From Streptomyces luomodiensis (GTDB lineage: Bacteria; Actinomycetota; Actinomycetes; Streptomycetales; Streptomycetaceae), in the NCBI RefSeq assembly GCF_031679605.1, contig NZ_CP117522.1, positions 2,790,001 through 2,854,000 of the forward strand: a stretch of DNA of 64,000 nucleotides, written 5' to 3'. A program made the translations under genes and the position numbers. Each line of letters begins with the position of its first letter. Positions within the stretch are counted from its first letter, which is position 1. Below the pieces are notes generated by a model. It searched no databases. It was given only the letters and a program-made list of their open reading frames with translations, and was not told the origin of the DNA. Positions 1 through 10,972 of the stretch are shown here, one piece after another.

Positions 1-592
1 CGCAGAGCTCTACGAGAGTTACGCGCGCACGGTGTACAACCACGCCTACCGGCTGACCGGCGACTGGTCGGTCGCCGAGGAGGTGATGGGGGACACGTTC
101 CTCGACGCCTGGCGTAACCGGGAGCAACTGGAGCCCGGCGACGGCACGCTGAAACCGTGGCTGCTGGGCGTGGCGACGAACAAGGCGCGGAACGCCAACC
201 GGGGCATCGGCCGCCGGCTGGCCTTCCTGGCCCGCCGCCCCGCCCCCGACCCGGTGGCGGACTTCGCCGACGAGGCCGCCGGGCGCATCGACGACGCCCG
301 CCGGCTCGCGGCCGTACGCACGGTGTACGGCCGCCTGCGGCGCGGCGAGCAGGAGGTGCTGGCGCTGTGCGTATGGTCCGGCCTGGACTACGCGCAGGCC
401 GCGCAGGCGCTGGGGGTTCCGGTGGGGACCGTGCGCTCGCGGCTGTCCCGCGCCCGCGCCCGGCTGCGGAAGCTCGCCGAGCAGAAACTCGCGGAAGAAA
501 AGAAGGAACCGCGATCTCGCCGCGGAGAGGTACAGAGCGAGGCCGCGTTCGCGGCCCTGCCCTTTCAGGAACTTCAGGAGGAACCCCGATGA
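1..592 (+). CDS. ECF-type RNA polymerase sigma factor, 5' end outside window
   Basis: The reading frame is already open at base 2 (A-E-L-Y-E-S-Y-A-R), so the start lies upstream. The region-2-like segment (TGDWSVAEEVMGDTFLDAWR) and the C-terminal helix-turn-helix segment (GVPVGTVRSRLSRARARL) are typical of small extracytoplasmic-function sigma factors, which bind core polymerase and recognise special promoters. About 196 residues are visible, nearly a full-length ECF factor. Its TGA overlaps the ATG of the next gene (ATGA, 589-592), so the two are translationally coupled. The signal it answers to cannot be read from the sequence. Confidence 0.88.
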   Translation, partial: AELYESYARTVYNHAYRLTGDWSVAEEVMGDTFLDAWRNREQLEPGDGTLKPWLLGVATNKARNANRGIGRRLAFLARRPAPDPVADFADEAAGRIDDARRLAAVRTVYGRLRRGEQEVLALCVWSGLDYAQAAQALGVPVGTVRSRLSRARARLRKLAEQKLAEEKKEPRSRRGEVQSEAAFAALPFQELQEEPR

Positions 593-1626
593 ACGCCGCC
601 GGCTCCGGTCCCGCACGGGCCGGGCACGAGGAAGCGGAGCGCGAGGAACTGGCCCGGCTGCTTCCCGCCCCGGCCGAACGGGACGTTCCTTCCGAGCCCT
701 ACCTCCACCACAAGGACCGTTTGATGCAGCACATCGATGACGACCAGAACCGCACCGCCCCCGCGCCCGCCCAGAAGATCCGGCGGCGGATGCTGCGCCC
801 GGCGCTGCTGATGCCCGCCGCGGGCCTGGCGCTGGCCGGGGCGCTGGCCGTCACCCTCACCGCGGGCGGGGAGTCCGGCAACGGCTCCGGCCAGCCCCGG
901 GAGAGCGCCGCCGTCCTGCTCGACCGGATCGCCGGCGTCGCCGAGAAGACGGACGTCGAGCCGGTACGGGAAGACCAGTTGGTCTACGTCAAGAGTCTGA
1001 TGGCGGGAGCCGAGCTGAAAGAGGACGGCTCCTCCAAGCTGGACCCGCTGCACGAGCGGGAGATCTGGAAGTCGCAGATCTCCAAGCCAGTGATCAAGAT
1101 CGGCCTGATCCACGAGGACGGGGCCTACTTCCCGCTCAACGAGGGGGGCCCCGGCACTCCGGCGGGCGTCCACCGGCCGACGTACCTCTGGCTGTCGTCC
1201 CTGCCCACCGACCCGGACGCCCTCCTCAAGGAGCTGTACCGGATGGCCGAGCCGGAGGAGGGGCACGAGAAGGCGCAGGCCGTCTTCGACCTGATCGGCG
1301 AACTGCTGTCGGAGAACGTCATGCCGCCGGAGAACGCCGCCGCCATCTACAAGGCCGCCGCGAAGCTCCCCGGGGTGCAGCGCGTCGACGACGCGGTGGA
1401 CGCGGCCGGGCGGCACGGGGTCGGCATCGCCCGTACCGACAAGTGGGCGTCGACCGCCACCGAATGGGTCTTCGACCGGGACAGCCTGGCCTTCCTCGGC
1501 GAGCGCCGCTACCGGACGAAGGACATCGGGGCGGGCAAGAAGGGCGACATCCTGGAGAAGTTCGCGGTCCTGGAACGCGGCATCGTCGACGCGTACCGCG
1601 AGCGGCCGGACTCGGACACGAAGTAG
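589..1626 (+). CDS. CU044_5270 family protein (membrane-anchored partner of the ECF sigma factor)
   Basis: 345 residues starting at the ATG that overlaps the sigma-factor stop. A soluble N-terminal part of about 70 residues with the segment HHKDRLMQHIDDD is followed by one hydrophobic segment (about 71-91, LLMPAAGLALAGALAVTL) and a large C-terminal domain. This layout and position match the CU044_5270 family, which commonly follows ECF sigma genes in actinomycetes. By analogy it may be a single-pass anti-sigma or sensor protein, but that is inference: no zinc-binding anti-sigma motif is visible. The gene is followed by a strong hairpin. Confidence 0.75.
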   Translation: MNAAGSGPARAGHEEAEREELARLLPAPAERDVPSEPYLHHKDRLMQHIDDDQNRTAPAPAQKIRRRMLRPALLMPAAGLALAGALAVTLTAGGESGNGSGQPRESAAVLLDRIAGVAEKTDVEPVREDQLVYVKSLMAGAELKEDGSSKLDPLHEREIWKSQISKPVIKIGLIHEDGAYFPLNEGGPGTPAGVHRPTYLWLSSLPTDPDALLKELYRMAEPEEGHEKAQAVFDLIGELLSENVMPPENAAAIYKAAAKLPGVQRVDDAVDAAGRHGVGIARTDKWASTATEWVFDRDSLAFLGERRYRTKDIGAGKKGDILEKFAVLERGIVDAYRERPDSDTK

Positions 1627-1633
1627 ACGGGCC

Positions 1634-1676
1634 CCGGGGGTGGGGCGGACCGTGCTGCGGTCCGTCCCGCCCCCGG
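1634..1676. terminator. Bidirectional hairpin terminator between convergent genes
   Basis: Arms 1634-1651 and 1659-1676 pair over 18 bp with two G-U wobbles and a 7-base loop. It sits between the CU044_5270 gene (+) and hisF (-), so it can end both transcripts. There is no clear T tract, as is usual in Streptomyces. Confidence 0.6.
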
Positions 1677-1758
1677 CCGTTGGGCCAGGGCCCTTCCGGC
1701 GGATCTCGGCCGGAGGAGGAGCGGTGTCGCGGGGCCGCGACGACCCACCGGACAGGGC

Positions 1759-2529
1759 CTAGCGGACCGGGTGCCCTGCCCTCCGCAGTTCGTCCTTGAC
1801 CTGGCCGATCCGCAGATCGCCGAAGTGGAAGACGGACGCGGCCAGCACCGCGTCCGCGCCCGCGGCGATCGCCGGCGGGAAGTCGGCGAGCTTCCCCGCG
1901 CCGCCGCTGGCGATGACCGGGATGGTGACGTGCTTGCGGACGGCCTCGATCATGGCCGTGTCGTAGCCGTCCTTGGTGCCGTCCGCGTCCATGGAGTTCA
2001 GCAGGATCTCCCCGGCGCCCAGCTCCGCGGCGCGATGGGCCCACTCGACGGCGTCGATACCGGTGCCGCGGCGGCCGCCGTGGGTGGTGACCTCGTAGCC
2101 GGAGGCCGTCACCGTCCCTTCGGGACAGGCGCGGGCGTCGACCGAGAGGACCAGGACCTGGCTGCCGAAGCGCTCGGCGATCTCGCGGATGAGCTCGGGG
2201 CGGGCGATGGCGGCGGTGTTGACGCCGACCTTGTCCGCCCCGGCGCGCAGCAGCTTGTCGACGTCCTCCGGGGTGCGGACGCCCCCGCCGACCGTCAGCG
2301 GGATGAAAACCTGCTCGGCGGTGCGGCGGACCACGTCGTAGGTGGTCTCGCGGTCGCCGGAGGAGGCGGTGATGTCGAGGAAGGTCAGCTCGTCCGCGCC
2401 CTCCTCGCCGTAGACCTTGGCCATCTCGACCGGATCGCCCGCGTCGCGCAGATTCTGGAAGTTGACGCCCTTGACGACCCGGCCGTTGTCCACGTCCAGG
2501 CAGGGGATGACTCGGACCGCCAGGGTCAT
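1759..2529 (-). CDS. hisF: Imidazole glycerol phosphate synthase, cyclase subunit HisF
   Basis: 256 residues, normal length for HisF. With the glutaminase HisH it converts PRFAR plus ammonia into imidazole glycerol phosphate and AICAR, linking histidine and purine synthesis. Both catalytic aspartates of the (beta/alpha)8 barrel are visible, in IPCLDVDNG (D11) and in VLSVDARA. The phosphate-binding motif [16 protein letters not shown] is intact. It is the last gene of the his operon, and its start overlaps the ridA-like gene by 4 bases. Confidence 0.97.
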   Translation of the reverse strand: MTLAVRVIPCLDVDNGRVVKGVNFQNLRDAGDPVEMAKVYGEEGADELTFLDITASSGDRETTYDVVRRTAEQVFIPLTVGGGVRTPEDVDKLLRAGADKVGVNTAAIARPELIREIAERFGSQVLVLSVDARACPEGTVTASGYEVTTHGGRRGTGIDAVEWAHRAAELGAGEILLNSMDADGTKDGYDTAMIEAVRKHVTIPVIASGGAGKLADFPPAIAAGADAVLAASVFHFGDLRIGQVKDELRRAGHPVR

Positions 2530-2936
2530 GACTGTCGTGCTCCTCGGAATGCTTCCAGTTCCACTTCCACCAGGACCCGCGAGTCGACGAAGCCGGACAC
2601 CACGACCAGCGTGGCGGCGGGGCGCACGGCGTCGAAGAGCTCCTTGTGGGCGCGGCCCACCTCGTCCACGTCGCGGGCGTGGGTGATGTACATACGGGTG
2701 CGGACCACCGATTCGACGCCCAGGTCGAACTTCTTCAGGACGTCCAGCGCATGGCCGAAGGCCGCGAGGGTCTGTTCGTACGGATCGCCCTCGCCCTCCA
2801 GCACACCGCGCTCCGCGAGCGGCATCGTCCCGGAGACGAGCACCAGGTCACCGGCCTCCACGGCCCGTGCGAACCCGATGTTCTCCTCCCAGGGGCTCTC
2901 GGTCTGGACCCGCCGCGCGGTCTCGGGTGAGGTCAT
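2526..2936 (-). CDS. RidA family protein (YjgF/YER057c/UK114)
   Basis: 136 residues with the RidA core: [12 protein letters not shown], the RTRMYIT segment carrying the family arginine, and VEVELEAF at the C-terminus. RidA proteins hydrolyse reactive enamine/imine intermediates formed by PLP enzymes. The gene is coupled by 4-base overlaps to priA upstream and hisF downstream, so it belongs to the his operon. A role in clearing a reactive intermediate of amino-acid synthesis is plausible, but the substrate cannot be read from the sequence. Confidence 0.88.
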   Translation of the reverse strand: MTSPETARRVQTESPWEENIGFARAVEAGDLVLVSGTMPLAERGVLEGEGDPYEQTLAAFGHALDVLKKFDLGVESVVRTRMYITHARDVDEVGRAHKELFDAVRPAATLVVVSGFVDSRVLVEVELEAFRGARQS

Positions 2937-3664
2937 ACGGATACCGCCTCCAACGCCTCTTCCAAGGTGAACGCCTTGGCGTAGAGCGCCTTGCCCACAA
3001 TGGCGCCCTCGACACCTTCCGGTACCAGGGTCGCAAGGGCGCGCAGGTCGTCGAGGGAGGAAACGCCGCCGGAGGCGACGACGGGCTTGGTCGTCGCGGC
3101 GCAGACGTTGCGCAGCAGCTCCAGGTTGGGGCCCTGGAGGGTGCCGTCCTTGGCGATGTCGGTGACGACGTAGCGGGCACAGCCCTCGGAGTCGAGGCGG
3201 GCCAGGGTCTCGTACAGGTCGCCGCCGTCACGGGTCCAGCCGCGGCCGCGCAGGGTGGTGCCGCGCACGTCGAGGCCCACCGCGATGAGGTCGCCGTGCT
3301 CGGCGATGACCTTGGCGACCCATTCGGGGGTCTCCAGGGCGGCCGTGCCGAGGTTCACCCGGGCGCAGCCGGTGGCCAGGGCGGCGGCCAGCGAGGCGTC
3401 GTCGCGGATGCCGCCGGACAGCTCGACCTTGAGGTCCATGGCGCGGGCCACCTCGGCGATCTGCGCGCGGTTGTCCCCGGTGCCGAAGGCGGCGTCGAGG
3501 TCCACCAGGTGCAGCCATTCGGCGCCCGCCCGCTGCCAGGCCAGGGCGGCCTCCATCGGGTCGCCGTACGACGTCTCGGAGCCGGACTCGCCGTGCACGA
3601 GGCGGACGGCCTGGCCGTCGCGGACGTCGACGGCGGGGAGGAGTTCGAGGCGGTGCGTGGGCAT
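2933..3664 (-). CDS. priA: Bifunctional phosphoribosyl isomerase PriA (HisA/TrpF)
   Basis: 243 residues from the ATG at 3664, where the conserved [17 protein letters not shown] begins. The frame stays open upstream, but that extension is Arg/Pro-rich and unlike the family. PriA isomerises ProFAR in histidine synthesis and phosphoribosyl anthranilate in tryptophan synthesis. Actinomycetes use it because they usually lack a separate trpF. The barrel motifs ([47 protein letters not shown]) agree closely with what I recall of Streptomyces PriA. The stop overlaps the start of the ridA-like gene. Confidence 0.95.
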   Translation of the reverse strand: MPTHRLELLPAVDVRDGQAVRLVHGESGSETSYGDPMEAALAWQRAGAEWLHLVDLDAAFGTGDNRAQIAEVARAMDLKVELSGGIRDDASLAAALATGCARVNLGTAALETPEWVAKVIAEHGDLIAVGLDVRGTTLRGRGWTRDGGDLYETLARLDSEGCARYVVTDIAKDGTLQGPNLELLRNVCAATTKPVVASGGVSSLDDLRALATLVPEGVEGAIVGKALYAKAFTLEEALEAVSV

Positions 3665-3716
3665 GCGGGCAACCTTCGGTCGGTCGTGCGGGCGGGTGGG
3701 AGCCGGCGCGGGCCGG

Positions 3717-4397
3717 TCAGAGCGTGTCGAGCCAGTTGCGGAGCAGCCGCGCTCCGGCGTCACCCGACTTCTCGGGGTGGAACTGGGTGGCCCACAGCGG
3801 GCCGTTCTCCACGGCGGCGACGAACGGCTCGCCATGGGTGGTCCAGGAGACCTTGGGAGCGGGGATGTGCGGGTTGGTGACCTCCAGCTCCCAGGTGCGG
3901 ACCGCGTAGGAGTGGACGAAGTAGAACCGCTCGCCCTCGTCCAGCCCGGCGAAGAGCCGCGAGTCCTGGGGCGCCGTGACCGTGTTCCAGCCCATGTGGG
4001 GGACGACGGGGGCGCGCAGCGGCTCGACCGTGCCGGGCCACTCCTCCAGGCCCTCGGCCTCGACGCCGTGCTCGATACCGCGCCCGAAGAGGATCTGCAT
4101 GCCGACGCAGATGCCCATGACCGGGCGGCCGCCGGACAGCCGGCGCCCCACGATCCAGTCGCCGCGCGCCGCGCGCAGCCCCTGCATACAGGCGGCGAAG
4201 GCGCCGACGCCGGGGACGAGGAGGCCGTCGGCGGCCATGGCCGCCTCGTAGTCGCGGGTGATCTCGACCCGCGCGCCGACGTGGGCGAGAGCCCGCTCGG
4301 CGGAGCGTACGTTGCCGAATCCGTAGTCGAAGACCACGACGTTCTTCGGCGTCTTGGTGGGCACGGGCTTCATGGGGGTGTCGTCGCTCAATTCCAC
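3717..4397 (-). CDS. hisH: Imidazole glycerol phosphate synthase, glutaminase subunit HisH
   Basis: 226 residues. This class-I glutamine amidotransferase supplies ammonia to HisF. The nucleophile motif [10 protein letters not shown] and the C-terminal [11 protein letters not shown] (His/Glu of the triad) are intact, with the oxyanion-type GVGAFAACM segment. The GTG start at 4397 gives MELSDD and overlaps the end of the small membrane-protein gene. The ATG at 4373 is an alternative. The MELS start is the one I recall for other Streptomyces HisH proteins. Confidence 0.95.
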   Translation of the reverse strand: MELSDDTPMKPVPTKTPKNVVVFDYGFGNVRSAERALAHVGARVEITRDYEAAMAADGLLVPGVGAFAACMQGLRAARGDWIVGRRLSGGRPVMGICVGMQILFGRGIEHGVEAEGLEEWPGTVEPLRAPVVPHMGWNTVTAPQDSRLFAGLDEGERFYFVHSYAVRTWELEVTNPHIPAPKVSWTTHGEPFVAAVENGPLWATQFHPEKSGDAGARLLRNWLDTL

Positions 4398-4552
4398 ACC
4401 TCGAGCCGCAGGACCCCGGCGAGCAGCGCCATCGCGGCGCCGACGCCGAGCAGCGTGATGATGCTCTTGGACATGCCCTGCTTGACGAAGGAGATGACCC
4501 CGCCGAGCAGGAACAGTCCGAGGAGGATGAACGCGGTCGACAGGCCGTTCAC
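4388..4552 (-). CDS. Small membrane protein inside the his operon
   Basis: 54 residues from a GTG at 4552, which lies one base after the hisB stop. The protein is almost entirely hydrophobic: two probable transmembrane helices ([19 protein letters not shown] and [18 protein letters not shown]) separated by a short basic loop (KQGMSK). Its end overlaps the hisH start. The tight packing argues that it is real and co-translated. I do not recognise a family with a known function. Confidence 0.7.
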   Translation of the reverse strand: MNGLSTAFILLGLFLLGGVISFVKQGMSKSIITLLGVGAAMALLAGVLRLEVWN

Positions 4553-4553
4553 G

Positions 4554-7597
<3,044 letters not shown>

Positions 7598-7623
7598 TCA
7601 GACCCGCCACGGCGTCCCTCCCC

Positions 7624-7644
7624 CCGTATCAGCCAGTGATACGG
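7624..7644. promoter_or_regulatory. Perfect inverted repeat in the hisD divergent promoter region
   Basis: Arms 7624-7631 (CCGTATCA) and 7637-7644 (TGATACGG) with a 5-base spacer. It lies 40 bp upstream of hisD and about 100 bp upstream of the divergent gene. The geometry fits a dimeric repressor site, though a short hairpin in a leader is possible. No known operator consensus is assigned. A TTGACC hexamer at 7655-7660 on the plus strand may be a -35 element of the divergent gene, but I see no good -10. Confidence 0.4.
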
Positions 7645-7740
7645 ACCCCCTAAGTTGACCCTGACCGTTGGCGTTCAACCGGTTACTCAGCGGGAATGTG
7701 GTCCGTACGGGGACACGGAGAATCAGGAGGGGACACGGCT

Positions 7741-9336
7741 GTGACCGAGCCGCACGATGGCGATCCACCCCCGGGTCTCGATCTGACCACCGCCGAATGG
7801 GGCATGTGGCAGGCGTTCCGCAACGGCAGCACCCATGATCTGCGCACCTCGCACCCCCAGCGGAACGACCCCTCCGGCCCGTACGCATGGGGGCCGGAGC
7901 GCAGTGTCCGCGCGCGTGTCGTGGCCCTGCTGCTGCTGGACGGGCCGCCCGCGCAGCCGGGCCGGGTGTCCGCGCTCAAGCTCAACGGGGTGCACATCAC
8001 CGGCACGCTCGACCTGGCCGGCGGCAACATCGAGCCCTATGTGGAGCTGAAGAACTGCCGCTTCGAGCGGGAGGTGCTGCTCCCCGAGTCGCAGTTCACC
8101 ACCCTGCGCCTGGTGGGCTGCGCCCTCCCCCGGCTGGAGGCGGCCCGGCTGCGCACCGAGGGGGATCTGCATCTGCCGCGCTGTGTGGTCGAGCACGGCA
8201 TCCGGCTCACCGACGCCCATATCGGCACGGATTTACTGCTCAACCAGCTGATCGTGCGCCGTGACCGCCGGGGCATGTCGATCAGCGCCGACGGGCTGTC
8301 CGTCGCCCAGGACTTCCAGGCCGACATGATCGAGTCGTATGGCGAGCTGAGCCTGCGCGGGGCGCAGATCGGGGTGTCGCTCAGCCTGCGCGGCAGCCGG
8401 CTGCGCAACCCTTACGGCCGCCGCGCGCTCAACGCGCCGCAGCTGACCGTGGAGCGCAGCCTCTACCTCACCGCGGGCGGGGTGAGCACGTACTCCAGCG
8501 GCTCCACACCGCCGTACGGCACCGCCTCCACCCCGACCCGCGGCACCCGTATCCAGCGTTTCGAATGCGAGGGCGGCATCCGGCTCGACGACGCGCGGAT
8601 CGGCGACGCCATCGACTTCGACCAGGCCCGCTTCATCATGGAGAGCGACCAGGAGCTCTCGCTGCGCCGGGTCCAGACGCCCGAGCTGCGCTTCCTCGGG
8701 GAACGGCCACAGCGCGGACGAGTGATCCTCTCCGGCGCCCGGGTGGTCAACCTGGTGGACAAGTCGGTGAGCTGGCCGGGGCCGGGCGGGCTGACCATGG
8801 CCGGGTTCAGCTATGAGTGTCTGATCCCGCGCGGCCACTTCCCGCTGTCCCGGCGGCTGGAGTGGGTGGCCGCCGCGACCCCCGAGTACGCGCCCGAGCC
8901 GTACGAGATGCTGGCCAACACCATGCGGGCCAGCGGCGAGGACGCCGACGCGCGCGAGGTGCTGCTCGCCAAGCAGCGCCGCCGCCGGGAGACGCTGCCG
9001 CTCGCCGGGAAGGTGTGGGGCTACCTCCAGGACTGGACGGTGGCCTACGGCTACCGTCCGGGCCGGGCGGCGGTGTGGATGGCGGTGCTGTGGGCGGTCG
9101 GCTCGGTGTTCTTCGCGCACAACCGGCCGGAGGCGATGAAGCCGGACGAATCCCCGCACTGGAACGCCTCGCTCTACACCCTTGACCTGCTGATCCCGGT
9201 CATCGACCTGGGCATGGACGGCTACTGGAAACCCGAGGGCCCGGTCCAATGGGCGTCCATCGTCATGATCCTGCTGGGCTGGGTGCTGGCCACCGCGGTG
9301 GCCGCCGGCGCCTCACGACTGCTGCGGCGCCAGTGA
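7741..9336 (+). CDS. Membrane-anchored protein with a repetitive beta-solenoid-like domain
   Basis: 531 residues from the GTG at 7741, preceded by AGGAGG at 7725-7730. The first 400 residues contain irregular repeats of short alternating strands (VHITGTLDLAGG, LRTEGDLHLPRC, SISADGLSVAQDF, LSLRGAQIGVSLSLRGS). These resemble pentapeptide-repeat or bactofilin-like parallel beta folds. The C-terminus has two transmembrane segments (AAVWMAVLWAVGSVFF and IVMILLGWVLATAVAAG) around a probably extracytoplasmic loop. Streptomyces homologues are often labelled oxidoreductase, but I see no Rossmann motif or redox cysteine pair. Function unknown. Confidence 0.75.
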   Translation: MTEPHDGDPPPGLDLTTAEWGMWQAFRNGSTHDLRTSHPQRNDPSGPYAWGPERSVRARVVALLLLDGPPAQPGRVSALKLNGVHITGTLDLAGGNIEPYVELKNCRFEREVLLPESQFTTLRLVGCALPRLEAARLRTEGDLHLPRCVVEHGIRLTDAHIGTDLLLNQLIVRRDRRGMSISADGLSVAQDFQADMIESYGELSLRGAQIGVSLSLRGSRLRNPYGRRALNAPQLTVERSLYLTAGGVSTYSSGSTPPYGTASTPTRGTRIQRFECEGGIRLDDARIGDAIDFDQARFIMESDQELSLRRVQTPELRFLGERPQRGRVILSGARVVNLVDKSVSWPGPGGLTMAGFSYECLIPRGHFPLSRRLEWVAAATPEYAPEPYEMLANTMRASGEDADAREVLLAKQRRRRETLPLAGKVWGYLQDWTVAYGYRPGRAAVWMAVLWAVGSVFFAHNRPEAMKPDESPHWNASLYTLDLLIPVIDLGMDGYWKPEGPVQWASIVMILLGWVLATAVAAGASRLLRRQ

Positions 9337-9370
9337 AAGGCGGCGCGCGGGGCCATTAGGCTTACGCCCC

Positions 9371-10111
9371 GTGACCTCCGCGCGCCTTCCGCTCTTCCCG
9401 CTGAACACGGTGCTGTTCCCGGGGCTCGTCATGCCCCTGAACGTCTTCGAACAGCGGTATCGCTCCCTGATGCGCGATCTGTCGGCGCTCCCCCAGGACG
9501 CGCCGCGCCGGTTCGGGGTGATCGCGATCCGGGACGGCCACGAGGTCGCCCCGAGCGCGATCGGCCTCCCGGACTCCGTCACGCTGCCGGACCCCGGCCC
9601 CACGGCCGGGTTCGGCCCGGACCCCGCCAAGTCCTTCTATTCCGTGGGCTGTGTGGCGGACGCGGCCACCATCCGGGAGCAGGAGGACGGCACCTTCGAG
9701 GTGCTGGCCACCGGCACCACCCGGTTCGAGCTGCTCTCCGTGGACTCCTCCGGTCCCTATCTGTCGGCCGAGGTCAAGGAGCTGGAGGAGGAACAGGGAG
9801 AGGGCGCCGGGGCGCTGGCCTCGGGGGTCGTACGAGCCTTCCGGATGTACCAGAAGCGGCTCGCGGGCGCCCGTGAACGGACCCTGGCGGCCGAGCAGGA
9901 CCTGCCGGGCGAACCGTCCGTCCTCTCGTATCTGGTGGCGGCGGCGGCCGTGCTCGACACGCCCGCGAAGCAGCGGCTGCTCCAGGCGCCGGACACCGCG
10001 AGCCGGCTGGCCGAGGAGCTGAAACTGCTGCGCGCCGAGAGCGCGGTCATCGGTAAGCTCCCGTCGCTCCCCGCCGTCGACCTGACCCGCCGTCCCACCA
10101 GCCCCAACTGA
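9371..10111 (+). CDS. LON substrate-binding (LON N-terminal) domain protein
   Basis: 246 residues. The start (RLPLFPLNTVLFPG) and the segment MPLNVFEQRYRSLMRD are characteristic of the LON N-terminal domain, here without the AAA+ ATPase or protease domain. Stand-alone LON-N proteins resemble the substrate-binding part of Lon or the core of cereblon. They are thought to bind proteins or small molecules, and the role here is unknown. The C-terminal third is helical (VLDTPAKQRLLQ). A short tandem repeat separates it from ybaK. Confidence 0.85.
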   Translation: MTSARLPLFPLNTVLFPGLVMPLNVFEQRYRSLMRDLSALPQDAPRRFGVIAIRDGHEVAPSAIGLPDSVTLPDPGPTAGFGPDPAKSFYSVGCVADAATIREQEDGTFEVLATGTTRFELLSVDSSGPYLSAEVKELEEEQGEGAGALASGVVRAFRMYQKRLAGARERTLAAEQDLPGEPSVLSYLVAAAAVLDTPAKQRLLQAPDTASRLAEELKLLRAESAVIGKLPSLPAVDLTRRPTSPN

Positions 10112-10116
10112 GCAGA

Positions 10117-10186
10117 GAATCGACGCAGACGAACCGACGCAGACGAACTGACGCAGACGAACTGACGCAGACGAATCGACGCAGAC
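10117..10186. repeat. Five tandem copies of a 14-bp unit
   Basis: Five consecutive 14-bp units (GAAYYGACGCAGAC, Y=C/T) at 10117, 10131, 10145, 10159 and 10173. They differ only at the two Y positions. The array ends 4 bases before the ybaK ATG and begins 5 bases after the previous stop, so it is the whole intergenic region. The usual Shine-Dalgarno position is occupied by the repeat, with no recognisable GGAG. Confidence 0.92.
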
Positions 10187-10190
10187 CACC

Positions 10191-10688
10191 ATGGCCAAGA
10201 AGTCCAAGAAGACCTCCGCGGGCACCCCCGCCACCACCGCGCTGACCGCCGCGGGCACCGACTTCACCCTGCACTCCTACGAGCACGACCCGGCCGCCCC
10301 CTCCTACGGCGAGGAGGCCGCCCAGGCGCTCGGCGTCGAACCGGGCCGGGTCTTCAAGACCCTGGTCGCCAGCGTCGACGACCGCCTTACGGTCGCCATC
10401 GTCCCGGTCTCGGCCACGCTCGACCTCAAGGCGCTCGCCTCGGCGGTGGGCGGGAAGCGCGCCACGATGGCGGACCCCGCGGTGGCCGAGCGCACCACGG
10501 GCTATGTGCGGGGCGGGATCTCCCCGCTCGGTCAGCGCAAGCGCCTTCCCACGGCCCTGGACGCGTCGGCCACCGGCTACGAGACGATCTGCGTCTCGGC
10601 GGGCCGGCGCGGGCTGGAGGTCGAGCTGTCGCCCAAGGACCTGGCGTCGCTGACCGACGCGGTGCTGGCGCCGATCGCCCGCACCTAG
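10191..10688 (+). CDS. ybaK: Cys-tRNA(Pro)/Cys-tRNA(Cys) deacylase, YbaK/EbsC family
   Basis: 165 residues with a lysine-rich N-terminus. The family trans-edits Cys mis-attached to tRNA-Pro. Visible features are the GVEPGRVFKTLVA segment with the family lysine, TVAIVPVSATLDLKALA, and the C-terminal GGISPLGQRKRLPT, a YbaK hallmark. The stop codon (10686-10688) lies inside the left inverted end of the adjoining 183-bp element, so the element abuts or has reshaped the 3' end. Confidence 0.9.
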   Translation: MAKKSKKTSAGTPATTALTAAGTDFTLHSYEHDPAAPSYGEEAAQALGVEPGRVFKTLVASVDDRLTVAIVPVSATLDLKALASAVGGKRATMADPAVAERTTGYVRGGISPLGQRKRLPTALDASATGYETICVSAGRRGLEVELSPKDLASLTDAVLAPIART

Positions 10689-10866
10689 GGCGTGTTTCGA
10701 AAGTAGCGCCGTCCGCCCGGAGGGCGGGCCCCGCGGCGTCTGGTGCGTGTGATCGCAAGGCGGAGGGTCGTCCTCGTAGTGGGCCTACTCGGACGATCCC
10801 GACAACGCGGCGAGCGCGCGTGCCAGGCGTCGCGGGGCAGGCGGGACTTTCGAAACACGCCCTAGG
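10684..10866. mobile_element. MITE-like element, 183 bp with 21-bp perfect terminal inverted repeats
   Basis: The 21 bases at 10684-10704 (beginning CCTAGGGCGTGTTTCG) are the exact reverse complement of 10846-10866. The interior has no plausible gene but carries imperfect palindromes, for example around CTCGTAGTGGGCCTACTCGG at 10772-10791. Small size, no coding capacity and perfect ends fit a miniature inverted-repeat transposable element. Both ends contain CTAG. A transposase source, for example an IS5-like family, is inference. No second copy was seen in this window. Confidence 0.72.
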
Positions 10867-10972
10867 GGCCCGCCGGCAACCGGCAGGGGGCGCGGGGCCC
10901 CGGGCGAGGGCGGCTCAGGCCCTGAGCGGGCCCTGTGAGCCCCCGGGCCCCCGGGCCCTCGCCGAAGGGCGC

